Source of the DNA: Parasphingorhabdus halotolerans
GTDB lineage: Bacteria; Pseudomonadota; Alphaproteobacteria; Sphingomonadales; Sphingomonadaceae
Length of the DNA: 64,000 bases
Assembly (NCBI RefSeq): GCF_012516475.1
Contig: NZ_CP051217.1
Span: forward strand, 2,418,001 to 2,482,000
Direction: 5' to 3'
In this document: positions 17,802 through 25,214 of the stretch, piece after piece
Layout of the letters: the number at the start of each line of letters is the position of its first letter
Position numbering within the stretch: position 1 is the first letter of the stretch
The notes under the pieces: model-generated
The model's database searches: none
The model's input: the letters and a program-made list of their open reading frames with translations, nothing else
What the model was told of the DNA's origin: nothing
Translations under genes and position numbers: made by a program

Positions 17802-18202
17802 GATGACATCTTTCCCTGTTTCAGTTTTTGGCAAGTGTCGAGATCGGTAATCACCTTTCGATATGCGTCTTTCAACGCGATTAGCCCGTCGCGAAATTCG
17901 AAGAAATCGCTCCCCAGCTCAAAAGAGCCGTCGGGAAAGTCGTAGCGCCATTGCCAGGCGGCCATCTGACCGTCGATCAACAGACGGTTTGTTGTCGCCA
18001 TGCAATTGCGATCAACAGCAAACATCTTTTTCACGAGCTGGCTAATATCCTTCCGTCCTTTCGCAGAAAGTCCTGAAAAAGAACCTTTTGAGGCCCGATA
18101 TTCACCATCTTCGCAGAAATACAAAGCAACCTGGGCGGGGTCTTGGCTGGACCAGGCCTGCGCGAACCGGGTGAGTAGATCATTTATTTCTGTGTTGGTC
18201 AT
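17798..18202 (-). CDS. SnoaL-like (NTF2 fold) protein
   Basis: 134 residues. The pattern DLLTRFAQAWSSQDPAQVAL, then FCEDGEYRASKGSFSGLSAK and AAWQWRYDFPDGSFELGSDF, ending FFEFRDGLIALKDAYR, is that of the SnoaL/NTF2-like superfamily. Its members form a cone-shaped pocket and act as small-molecule isomerases, hydrolases or binding proteins. It is first in the eight-gene operon, with its start 70 bases from the divergent MocR-type gene. Confidence 0.8.
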   Translation of the reverse strand: MTNTEINDLLTRFAQAWSSQDPAQVALYFCEDGEYRASKGSFSGLSAKGRKDISQLVKKMFAVDRNCMATTNRLLIDGQMAAWQWRYDFPDGSFELGSDFFEFRDGLIALKDAYRKVITDLDTCQKLKQGKMSS

Positions 18203-18240
18203 GACCTTTACATGCAGTAGAGAGTGGCCCTATGTATTGA

Positions 18241-18272
18241 TCCAATTTTGCATATTTTTAGTAGACCAATTT
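18241..18272. promoter_or_regulatory. Putative MocR operator (direct repeat) in a divergent promoter
   Basis: CCAATTT occurs twice, at 18242-18248 and 18266-18272, exactly 24 bases apart, in the 70-base gap between the SnoaL-like operon and the divergent MocR gene. MocR-type regulators typically bind directly repeated half-sites about two helical turns apart upstream of adjacent genes. The assignment is an inference from position and spacing. Confidence 0.45.
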
Positions 18273-19705
18273 ATGGCCAACATGTTTGAACCGACTGCCA
18301 GTGAGGTCAATTGGGTAATCGACCGAACAAGCGGAGATTTTTCCGGCCAGATCGTGCACGCCGTTCGCATGAACATTCAGAATGGGCGGTTAAGACCATC
18401 AGATCGGCTTCCGTCCGCCCGGAAGCTCGCCCTGGAATTGGGCGTCGCCAGGGGAACGGTCAATATTGCATTAGACATATTGATTGCTGAGGGATTGATC
18501 GAGGCGCGCCAGGGGTCAGGGACATTTGTTTGCGTCGATGCCAAACACCTTCGTGATCCAAAAATGGACAAGGCACAGGAAATCAACGTTGCGCCAATCG
18601 TGATCGCTTCTCCCAAGGTTGATGAGAATCTTGACAGCCTGATTGACTTTAGGCCCTGCCGCCCTCGCTCGAAGCCTTTCCGCTGAAGACGTGGCGACGC
18701 TGCGTGGCTGACGCAGCAGGTGCACATCCATCATCAGACTATGGATGTGCTCTAGGCCTCTCCGATCTACGAAATGAAATATCTGGATATTTGCGCCGTG
18801 CACGAGGCCTGACCGTAGGGCCAGACCAAATTATAATTACAAACGGTACCATTCACGCATTGCATCTGCTCTCGTCATTATTCCTCAACTCATCGAACCA
18901 GGTTTTTGTCGAGAATCCAGGATATCAATTGGCTTGGCAAACATTTGCCTTGACGGGTGCCGAGATTGTTCCGGTTCCCGTTGATGAAGATGGTTTAATT
19001 GTCGGCGCAATTCCTAAAGATGCCTCGCGAGCGCGCTTTCTTTATATTACGCCCTCACACCAATTTCCAACCGGCAGCCGATTATCGCTTGGCCGCCGCC
19101 GCGCGTTGATCGATTGGGCGCACCAAAATCAGATATTGATCATCGAAGATGATTACGACGGCGAATTTCGCTATGATGTTCCGCAGCTCGCGCCGCTTGC
19201 AGCGCTATCCAATAATTGTGTCATTTATTGCGGGACTTTTTCCAAAACCCTGTTTCCCGACCTTCGCGTAGGATATGTTGTTGCCAACCCGGCAATAATA
19301 ACCGCAATGGCCAAATTACGGACTATGACAGAATATGCTCCAAACTCGATAATCCAGGGTGCACTTACACGCTTCATCGCCGATCATCATTTCGAGCGGC
19401 ATATCCAAAAAATGCGCAAAATATATGCTCGAAAACGAATGATTTTATCGCAAGCAATTGAAGCCAGTGCGTTTCCCGCGAAACTTACCGGGCTGAATTC
19501 GGGACTGAATGCAGTAGTGGAGCTAAAGGTCGAAGATTCTGCAACAGTGATTTCCAGGAAACTGCAAGCCCAGGGTGTAAACATTCCTGCTGTAAGCCAT
19601 TATGCGATAGAAAACTCGGTTGCCGATAATCGGCTGATCCTGGGATATGCCGATGCGAGTGAGGAGCAACTTTTCGATGGTATTCAATGCCTCGACAAGA
19701 TTTAA
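18273..19705 (+). pseudogene. MocR/PdxR-type regulator (GntR domain plus aminotransferase-like domain), frameshifted
   Basis: The first frame (18273-18686) encodes a GntR winged helix: QNGRLRPSDRLPSARKLALE, ARGTVNIALDILIAEGLIEA, then GSGTFV. It continues to RPCRP and then runs out of frame to a stop. The +1 frame immediately supplies SLEAFPLKTWRRCVADAAGA and a full PLP-dependent aminotransferase-like domain ending at 19705, with the Schiff-base lysine in TFSKTLFPDLRVGY and IEDDYDGEFRY. One base missing near 18655-18662, in a C-rich run, explains the break. This is either a true inactivation or a sequencing error. MocR proteins sense PLP or amino compounds and often control the divergent operon. 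Confidence 0.8.
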
Positions 19706-19895
19706 TTCTTGGCGCTAAATTCAGATTTGGGCTGAACCGGCATTTGCTGGAACATGTATCTTAACATGCTTTCCGGCGGACATGGTGGATACGTACTTGC
19801 AATTTCGACAGCTGCCGTACCGCTTACGCCCCAATTGCTTGCAATCGCATCCAATTTACCGTCGCCGAAATCCTGTCATTAGGTTAAAGCAAAGA

Positions 19896-20291
19896 TTATA
19901 GCGTCATTTGCGTTTGCGTCGTGAGCGCAATGAGTTTTCCATCGGGGCGTGTAATCCTTGTCTGCCACACGGAAAGTCGCCGCCCGACATGGATGGGTTT
20001 CGTTTCGCCGGTTATCAATGATCCTTCGAGCGACGCGCCCAGAAAATTGGTTTTGCTTTCCGTGGTCGTGGTGCCATTCGAACCACTTGGCAAATTCAAG
20101 AAACCGGCGATAGCGCCAAGAGAATCGGCAAATGCCATAATCGCACCGCCGTGGATGGTTCCGCTAGTTGTGCACAGTTCTTCTTTTACAAGCAGCTCCC
20201 CAATCACACCATCCTTTTCCGCGCGAATAATTTTAACGCCCATGAGTTTTGAAAAGGGCATGGTGTCGGCCAAGTTACTGTTCATCTTCAT
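19896..20291 (-). CDS. PaaI-family acyl-CoA thioesterase (hotdog fold)
   Basis: 131 residues, starting at an ATG with GGGAG six bases upstream. The hotdog-fold signature is TSGTIHGGAIMAFADSLGAI (residues about 41-60), with HGG and the downstream acidic D as the catalytic region. This is followed by NFLGASLEGSLITGETKPIH and GRRLSVWQTRI. Members hydrolyse small aromatic or short acyl-CoA thioesters. It overlaps the end of the sterol desaturase-like gene by 17 bases. In the 190 bases beyond its end, a short string NMLSGGHGGYVLAI on the plus strand resembles another thioesterase start and may be a remnant. Confidence 0.88.
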   Translation of the reverse strand: MKMNSNLADTMPFSKLMGVKIIRAEKDGVIGELLVKEELCTTSGTIHGGAIMAFADSLGAIAGFLNLPSGSNGTTTTESKTNFLGASLEGSLITGETKPIHVGRRLSVWQTRITRPDGKLIALTTQTQMTL

Positions 20292-21096
20292 TGTGCTCTC
20301 CCATGAGGTTGTTGCTCAAGTTTTTGTGAAATGGCAGGACTAGCATTCCGGCCACCGATTGCTGTTTCTCCGTATAATATCCATCAAGTCCATATCGGAC
20401 ATCGGTTCCAAATTTTGAGGGAACAAACGTTCCGAACAGGCGGTCCCAATTCAATATGCTGCTGTAATTGGTGTCGGTGTACCGTTGATTGGCTGAATGA
20501 TGGATTTTGTGCATATTGGGGCTGGCAGCGATGAATGTAATGGCGGTATCGAGCCATTGGGGGAGCCGGATATTTGCGTGCTCGAACTGACCGTATAGGA
20601 CCGACCATATCCGGTATATTGCAAATCCTGCAGGTGGCACGCCGAATGAAAACGCAAAGGCAGCGAGAAACAGATAGCGTATGACGCCTTCCAATGGATG
20701 CTGCCTTACGGTCGTGGTAACATCGACGATGGGATCAGAGTGGTGAACGGCATGCACTCTCCAAAAAGATGGAATTTTATGCATGGATACATGGGTAAGA
20801 TACCACGCAAAGTCGAGGATGATGACAGTTCCCAGAAGAGTTATAGCGGTAGGTAACGTCACTGCGTTGAAGAGACCCCAGCCTCTGGATTGTAGCCAGA
20901 CCAAGCCGAAGAGAAACGGGATGTTGAAAATGAGGTTGGTTGCAAAGGTCAGAAACGTCATGACGAGGTTGGGCGCAAGATGACGTTTGCTCCAGTCTGA
21001 GCGCCGCCTGAGAGGTATCAGCGCTTCGACAAGAGACAGGATGATGATTGATGTTAGAATGATGCCAACAGCAGACATGCTTGAGGCGATTTCCAT
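20275..21096 (-). CDS. Sterol desaturase / fatty acid hydroxylase family membrane protein
   Basis: 273 residues from the ATG at 21096 (GGAG about 8 bases upstream). Four or more hydrophobic helices surround three histidine clusters: HVSMH (HxxxH), HAVHH (HxxHH) and HKIHH (HxxHH). Together these form the di-iron centre of the family. Such enzymes hydroxylate or desaturate sterols, carotenoids or fatty acyl chains in the inner membrane using oxygen. It is upstream of and overlaps the thioesterase gene, and a TetR-type palindrome lies 120 bases before it. Confidence 0.9.
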   Translation of the reverse strand: MEIASSMSAVGIILTSIIILSLVEALIPLRRRSDWSKRHLAPNLVMTFLTFATNLIFNIPFLFGLVWLQSRGWGLFNAVTLPTAITLLGTVIILDFAWYLTHVSMHKIPSFWRVHAVHHSDPIVDVTTTVRQHPLEGVIRYLFLAAFAFSFGVPPAGFAIYRIWSVLYGQFEHANIRLPQWLDTAITFIAASPNMHKIHHSANQRYTDTNYSSILNWDRLFGTFVPSKFGTDVRYGLDGYYTEKQQSVAGMLVLPFHKNLSNNLMGEHNEDEQ

Positions 21097-21218
21097 ATCC
21101 AAACTCCGATTATTACCCAAAGCTGGTTCACGCTCGCACGGCCCGGCCCTGAAAAGACAACGGAGCAGAGCTTGGGTGGAAGCCACCTCGATTTATCGGG
21201 CGTCTGCTGTTGGCCCAG

Positions 21219-21233
21219 CATAATATGATTATG
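21219..21233. promoter_or_regulatory. Putative TetR operator upstream of the sterol desaturase-like gene
   Basis: CATAAT-ATG-ATTATG is an inverted repeat of 6-bp arms. It and the flanking GTTATTTTA share the core ATTATGTTATNTNA with the site at 21904-21917 beside the TetR gene, suggesting that one regulator controls both. Confidence 0.55.
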
Positions 21234-21250
21234 TTATTTTAGCATCAAGG

Positions 21251-21847
21251 TCAAGTCGTTTTGATTGACTCAAAAAGCAAGCGCATCATTTCTCGCGCTT
21301 CTTTCAGGCTGCGAGCCTGATCCTCTGATCTGGCAACACTATGGGCAGCCTCGATCAACGCGCCCAACAAAATTGAAGCGAGAGGATCAGCTGCAAAAGG
21401 GCGAACCTGCCCCAAGGAGATCAAAGTTTGTAGGCTCTGCTGCATTGCTCCAAAGGCATATTTCATTTCAATTTCACGCCACGCAGCAGGCCCAATAACC
21501 GTTGGAGCGTCGATAAATACGATTCTCTGCACATCCGGTGCGGTGCAATGTTCCAGCATAGCCGATACGCCTGCCAATAGCTGGTCCCACGGATATTTCT
21601 TTGAAGTCGCCGCTGTCGCCACAGCACTGAGAATGTCTTTTTCTACATTCTCAGCCACTGCCTGAAACAGTTCCTTCTTCCCACCAAAATGATGATAGAT
21701 AGCGCCAGTCGTGATGGCCGTTTCCGCGACAATGTCGGAAAGCGCCGTATCCGCATAGCCATTCGCAGCAAACATAGTTCTCGCAGTGGCGATAATTCGC
21801 TCTTTTGTTGCTTCACTTTTGCTGGCCTGGCTTGTCATTGCAGGCAT
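21251..21847 (-). CDS. TetR/AcrR family transcriptional regulator
   Basis: 198 residues. The N-terminal TetR domain reads RIIATARTMFAANGYADTAL, DIVAETAITTGAIYHHFGGK, with the recognition helix around TTGAIYHHF. The C-terminal ligand domain is unassigned, apart from FIDAPTVIGPAAWREIE, which resembles the TetR_C family with an aromatic or fatty-acid ligand pocket. It is divergent from the alpha/beta hydrolase gene, and palindromes AACATAATTATGTT and CATAATATGATTATG lie on both sides of it. Autoregulation and control of both neighbours are likely. Confidence 0.88.
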   Translation of the reverse strand: MPAMTSQASKSEATKERIIATARTMFAANGYADTALSDIVAETAITTGAIYHHFGGKKELFQAVAENVEKDILSAVATAATSKKYPWDQLLAGVSAMLEHCTAPDVQRIVFIDAPTVIGPAAWREIEMKYAFGAMQQSLQTLISLGQVRPFAADPLASILLGALIEAAHSVARSEDQARSLKEAREMMRLLFESIKTT

Positions 21848-21903
21848 ATCCTTATCTTCCGGTTATTAAATAAGCCAGAGTTAGAATCAATCGGCATTGA
21901 CAA

Positions 21904-21917
21904 AACATAATTATGTT
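21904..21917. promoter_or_regulatory. Palindromic TetR operator in divergent promoter
   Basis: AACATAATTATGTT is a perfect 14-bp palindrome in the 112-base gap between the TetR start (21847) and the alpha/beta hydrolase start (21963). It is repeated in imperfect form at 21219-21233. Confidence 0.7.
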
Positions 21918-21962
21918 ATGTAAACGAGGATAAATCACCCAAAGGCGACCTGGAGTATTGTG

Positions 21963-22847
21963 ATGCTAAAAAATACCAATGTGCATGAGCCGCTCATGAA
22001 GAAAAGCACGGTCAAAACACGCTTCGGTACGATGTCATACCTGGATTGCGGAACAGGCTTCCCAGCTGTCATGATCCACGGACTCGGGCAGAGCTCCTAT
22101 TTTTGGCGGCATCAAATTGACTCTTTTTATCCCCGTCGAAGGTGCCTCGCAGTCGATCTGATGGCGCATGGTGATACGGAGGCTAATCCCGATCAGGATG
22201 TAAGTTTCCGGGAGCAGGCCCAGATGATTTTGGAAGCATTAACAGAAATAGGAATCGAGAAATTTGATCTGCTACTTAACGATAGCGGCGGTGCGGTCGG
22301 CCAGATCATGGCCGTCAAGGCTCCAGATCGTGTGCGGTCAATGGTCATCACAAACTGCGATGTGCATGACAACTGGCCTCCCGAAGCGCTGGGCGAAATT
22401 AGAGATGCGGCAAGAGCAGGCCTCCTAGCAGACCAGTTTGGACTGATGATTGGATCACCGGAAGTATTTTATGCTGACGGTGGGATCGGACCGATGGTTT
22501 ACGAAAATGCCAAGGCAATGACGACTCGTGAGTCGATAGACGCAAATATGGTTCCGATCGTTTCGTCAGCCGAGCGAAAGGCCGCGTTTAATCGCTATGC
22601 GGGGCTCCAGGATCATCAGCAACTTGTCGTGATTGAAAATGATCTGCGAAAACTAAGAATTCCTTCCCTCATCGTCTGGGGAACCAATGATGTATTTTTT
22701 CCCGTACAATGGGCTTATTGGCTGAAGGATGCTCTGATAGAGGCCCGAGATGTTATTGAAATCGGCGGAGCCAAACTGTTTTTCCCCGAAGAACGACCGG
22801 AAGAACTAAACAATGTTGCTCTTCGCTTCTGGGAGAGTTTGGTATGA
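21963..22847 (+). CDS. Alpha/beta hydrolase of the haloalkane dehalogenase-like (NDSGG) group
   Basis: 294 residues; the ATG at 21963 (GGAG 7 bases upstream) is preferred to the GTG at 21960. The fold is shown by VMIHGLGQSSYFWR (oxyanion HG), the nucleophile elbow LLNDSGGAVGQ, and the acid strand LIVWGTNDVFFP. In the related haloalkane dehalogenases the elbow nucleophile is the aspartate (QDWGG), so D or S could act here. At the usual catalytic histidine the sequence reads GGAKLFFPEERPEE, with leucine replacing histidine. Activity may be lost or unusual. It is controlled, by position, by the divergent TetR. Confidence 0.82.
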   Translation: MLKNTNVHEPLMKKSTVKTRFGTMSYLDCGTGFPAVMIHGLGQSSYFWRHQIDSFYPRRRCLAVDLMAHGDTEANPDQDVSFREQAQMILEALTEIGIEKFDLLLNDSGGAVGQIMAVKAPDRVRSMVITNCDVHDNWPPEALGEIRDAARAGLLADQFGLMIGSPEVFYADGGIGPMVYENAKAMTTRESIDANMVPIVSSAERKAAFNRYAGLQDHQQLVVIENDLRKLRIPSLIVWGTNDVFFPVQWAYWLKDALIEARDVIEIGGAKLFFPEERPEELNNVALRFWESLV

Positions 22848-22890
22848 TTAGCTCGGCTCTGACAATTTGCTCAAACGTTTGCGGGCCAAA

Positions 22891-22925
22891 ATATTTTTGC
22901 AAAAATATATCAATTGGTCTAATTG
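22891..22925. promoter_or_regulatory. Two adjacent dyad-symmetric sequences upstream of the DUF4345 gene
   Basis: ATATTTTTGCAAAAATAT at 22891-22908 is a perfect 18-bp palindrome. CAATT-GGTCT-AATTG at 22911-22925 is a 5-bp inverted repeat. Both lie within the 85 bases before the start at 22933. They may be operators; the regulator is unknown. Confidence 0.5.
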
Positions 22926-22932
22926 AATCCCT

Positions 22933-23319
22933 ATGAGAACGGCGCTGATCTATTTCTCCCGGCTATTCGGATTTGTGTGTGTCATTGTCGCTTTGTCCCA
23001 TATCGTGCTGGGTCCGGACGTCATTCCCGGCGGTGTGCCAGTTAATGCGACGATGGACAGCGAAGACCGCTTCTATGCATCCCTTTTTCTGGGATTTGGC
23101 TTGGCAATTATCTGGTGCAGTTTTGATCTGGAAAACCGATCCGGCGTTTATTTAGCTTTGATGGCAGTTTTCTTTTTCGGCGGCATCGCGCGGATAATTT
23201 CGGTAGTTCAAGTGGGCTGGCCTTTTCCCCTGTTTATTTTCCTAGGTGCTCTGGAACTGATCATTCCGCCGATTTGCTGGTATTGGCTTCGATCTCTACG
23301 CCAGCAAACGCCAGATTGA
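22933..23319 (+). CDS. DUF4345 family membrane protein
   Basis: 128 residues with four hydrophobic helices: residues 8-28, 49-65, 72-90 and 95-118. The pattern SRLFGFVCVIVALSHIVLGP, then DRFYASLFLGFGLAIIW, FFGGIARIISVVQVGWP and ALELIIPPICWYW matches the DUF4345 family of small inner-membrane proteins of unknown function. It stands alone, preceded by a strong AT-rich palindrome. Confidence 0.82.
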   Translation: MRTALIYFSRLFGFVCVIVALSHIVLGPDVIPGGVPVNATMDSEDRFYASLFLGFGLAIIWCSFDLENRSGVYLALMAVFFFGGIARIISVVQVGWPFPLFIFLGALELIIPPICWYWLRSLRQQTPD

Positions 23320-23353
23320 GAACAGCCGGAATTTTCTAAACTTGCTTTCAAAT

Positions 23354-23827
23354 TCATTCGCGCTTTGCTGGCGCAATATCGAAATGTAATACATCTTCTC
23401 GCTCACCCAACTTGGTATAGAGCGCTATCGGCGGTTCATCATCATGGTCGGCCTGAACGAATATGACCCAGGCCCCTTTTTCGATTGCCAACTCTTTCAC
23501 TTTCTCAATCAATCCAGTGCCAATACCTTTGCGCCGAAAATGTTCGGCTACCGCAAGATCATAGATGTAAATCTCACTGCGCTCGCGTTCTGGCTTTGGC
23601 AGAACATAGGCGGTTAGCGCGCCGACAGTCTGCTCTTCATGCAAAGCCGCCAAAGCGATGAAATTGTCGCTTGCGAGCAATTTCTCATGATACGCCTTAT
23701 CGGGCTGCGCGGCGCAATATGTTTGAGCATCTTCAAAAGCATCGCCAAACAAATCTAGGATTGCAGTCAGGTCTTCCGGCTGGTTTGCTGAAATCTGCAC
23801 AATTTGAAAATCTGGTTTCTGCGACAT
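23354..23827 (-). CDS. AAC(3)-I-like aminoglycoside N-acetyltransferase (GNAT)
   Basis: 157 residues from the ATG at 23827 (an ATG at 23845 is also possible; neither has a clear ribosome binding site). The sequence follows AAC(3)-I enzymes closely: FIALAALHEEQTVGALTAYV, then SEIYIYDLAVAEHFRRKGIG (motif A, acetyl-CoA loop RRKGIG), VIFVQADHDDEPPIALYTKL and VLHFDI at the end. AAC(3)-I acetylates gentamicin-type aminoglycosides at the 3-amino group. Homologues in environmental chromosomes may act on other substrates. It is 18 bases downstream of the crotonase gene, on the same strand, and not near mobile-element or integron features. Confidence 0.85.
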   Translation of the reverse strand: MSQKPDFQIVQISANQPEDLTAILDLFGDAFEDAQTYCAAQPDKAYHEKLLASDNFIALAALHEEQTVGALTAYVLPKPERERSEIYIYDLAVAEHFRRKGIGTGLIEKVKELAIEKGAWVIFVQADHDDEPPIALYTKLGEREDVLHFDIAPAKRE

Positions 23828-23863
23828 GAGCGGTTTAATATACATGTGTTCATATATTGAAAA

Positions 23864-24541
23864 TTAAGCGGTCAGGCTGTCTGGAACTCCGGCCTTGTTA
23901 ATGGCTTTGATCAGCGCATTATTTTGACGCGCTTTGGTTGACCGGAATGCGCCATGGTCCAGCAACTGCAATGCTGACAGTTGTCCGCCAATCAGATCTT
24001 CGCAATCATTTTCTTGAGCAATGAAGTCAAGATAGCCTGCTGCGATTGATTCCTCAGGAGAAAACATTCTGGCCACAGGAATCCCGGTACGTGCCGCAGG
24101 TGTGAGCCGAGCATTGGCAAGTGCCAGTGCAAAGTCCGGAACATCAATTTTGATCGCTGTTTCATTCATGCCGATCTTGAAATCGCCATTCAACCCCAAC
24201 CTGAGATCAGCGGCCAGCATCAGGAATGCACCCATCGGATAGGCATGGCCAGTGCAGAATGTGACAACCGGACGGGGATGGGCCAATATATCGACGATTG
24301 CCCTGATACCGGCAGACAACATGTCTCGTGATGGCCCTTCTCCAAGCGCGAATACATTCATATCAAATCCGGCAGAGAATATACCCGGGCGCCCGGAAAT
24401 GAAAGCAATGGCATCCGCATTTTTTGCTTGTTTCAAGGCTGCAGATAATTCGCCCAGGCGCTCACCCGAAAGTGCGTTGACCTTGCCATCATCCATCGTG
24501 ATGTGCGCAATGCCATCTTCAATTTTACAATTCACAGTCAT
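23864..24541 (-). CDS. Enoyl-CoA hydratase/isomerase (crotonase) family protein
   Basis: 225 residues, shorter than the usual 255-260. The family core is present: IAFISGRPGIFSAGFDMNVF (first oxyanion strand) and FCTGHAYPMGAFLMLAADLR (second). The canonical hydratase glutamates near GNETAI-type positions are not evident, as the segment reads FKIGMNETAIKIDVPDFALA. It may act as an isomerase, hydrolase or hydratase. It is followed by the AAC(3)-I-like gene and divergent from a TetR gene of LmrA/YxaF type, with a palindrome in between. Confidence 0.83.
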   Translation of the reverse strand: MTVNCKIEDGIAHITMDDGKVNALSGERLGELSAALKQAKNADAIAFISGRPGIFSAGFDMNVFALGEGPSRDMLSAGIRAIVDILAHPRPVVTFCTGHAYPMGAFLMLAADLRLGLNGDFKIGMNETAIKIDVPDFALALANARLTPAARTGIPVARMFSPEESIAAGYLDFIAQENDCEDLIGGQLSALQLLDHGAFRSTKARQNNALIKAINKAGVPDSLTA

Positions 24542-24559
24542 ACTGATTCTCCATCATTA

Positions 24560-24575
24560 TAATGACCGGTCTATA
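24560..24575. promoter_or_regulatory. Palindromic operator for a LmrA/YxaF-type TetR
   Basis: TAATGACCGGTCTATA contains a perfect GACCGGTC palindrome with TA at both outer ends. It lies between the crotonase start (24541) and the TetR start (24646). The string resembles the TAGACC-GTC-TATA boxes known for LmrA/QdoR of Bacillus. Confidence 0.65.
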
Positions 24576-24645
24576 TAAACATTTTGTTGCATGCAAGACA
24601 ATGAATTGTCAGTGTAGTTCAATAATCAATGGAAGGAGCATATCG

Positions 24646-25214
24646 ATGGCCCGAAAGCCTTTGCACAAGGAAAATCTGGTTCGCACGGCAATGCGTCTCT
24701 TTCGGCAGCAGGGATATGCTGCCACCGGCCTGCAACAAATTATCGCTGAAAGCGGAGCGCCCAAGGGTTCGCTTTATCACTATTTTCCGGGGGAAAGGAG
24801 GATCTTGCAGTAGCAACAATCGAACTTGCCGGAAACATGGTGGCCAATATGATGCAGGAACATTTGGAGGCAAGCAGCGGTTCTGACCAGTTTGTGACCG
24901 CCGTTGCTGACACCTATGCAATATGGATGGAGACAAGCGACTTTTCCTCCGGTTGTCCAATCGCAACAACCATGTTGGAATGTGCGCCGCATTCGCCTGA
25001 AATCAGGGCCGCCGGCCTTGTCGCAATTGATCGATGGATCACCATTGTAGCTGATGCCTTCAAAAAAAACGGGAACGATTCTCTTGATGCTGCCTCGAAG
25101 GGAGAGGCCTTCATCGCAGGCATTCAAGGTGCACTAATACTTTCGCGTATCCGAAAAAATGTGGGGCCGCTTGACAAACTAGCCGAAAGCTTCCGCAACC
25201 ATGGTATCGGGTGA
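24646..25214 (+). pseudogene. TetR/AcrR regulator of LmrA/YxaF type, frameshifted
   Basis: The start has GGAAGGAG upstream. The first frame reads MARKPLHKENLVRTAMRLFR, QQGYAATGLQQIIAESGAPK, GSLYHYFPG and then leaves frame at a run of five G bases (near 24790), ending at 24813. The next frame gives GKEDLAVATIELAGNMVANM and the whole C-terminal domain to 25214, including SGCPIATTMLECAPHSPEIR, typical of the LmrA/YxaF C-terminal domain. A single base lost in the G-run restores the frame, so a homopolymer sequencing error or a true mutation is equally possible. It would control the divergent crotonase and acetyltransferase genes. Confidence 0.8.

Noticed and set aside
22911..22925. ATTGGTCTA as a possible second MocR binding site
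   Set aside because: It lacks the second half-site at 24 bases spacing seen in the MocR promoter, and it is itself an inverted repeat.
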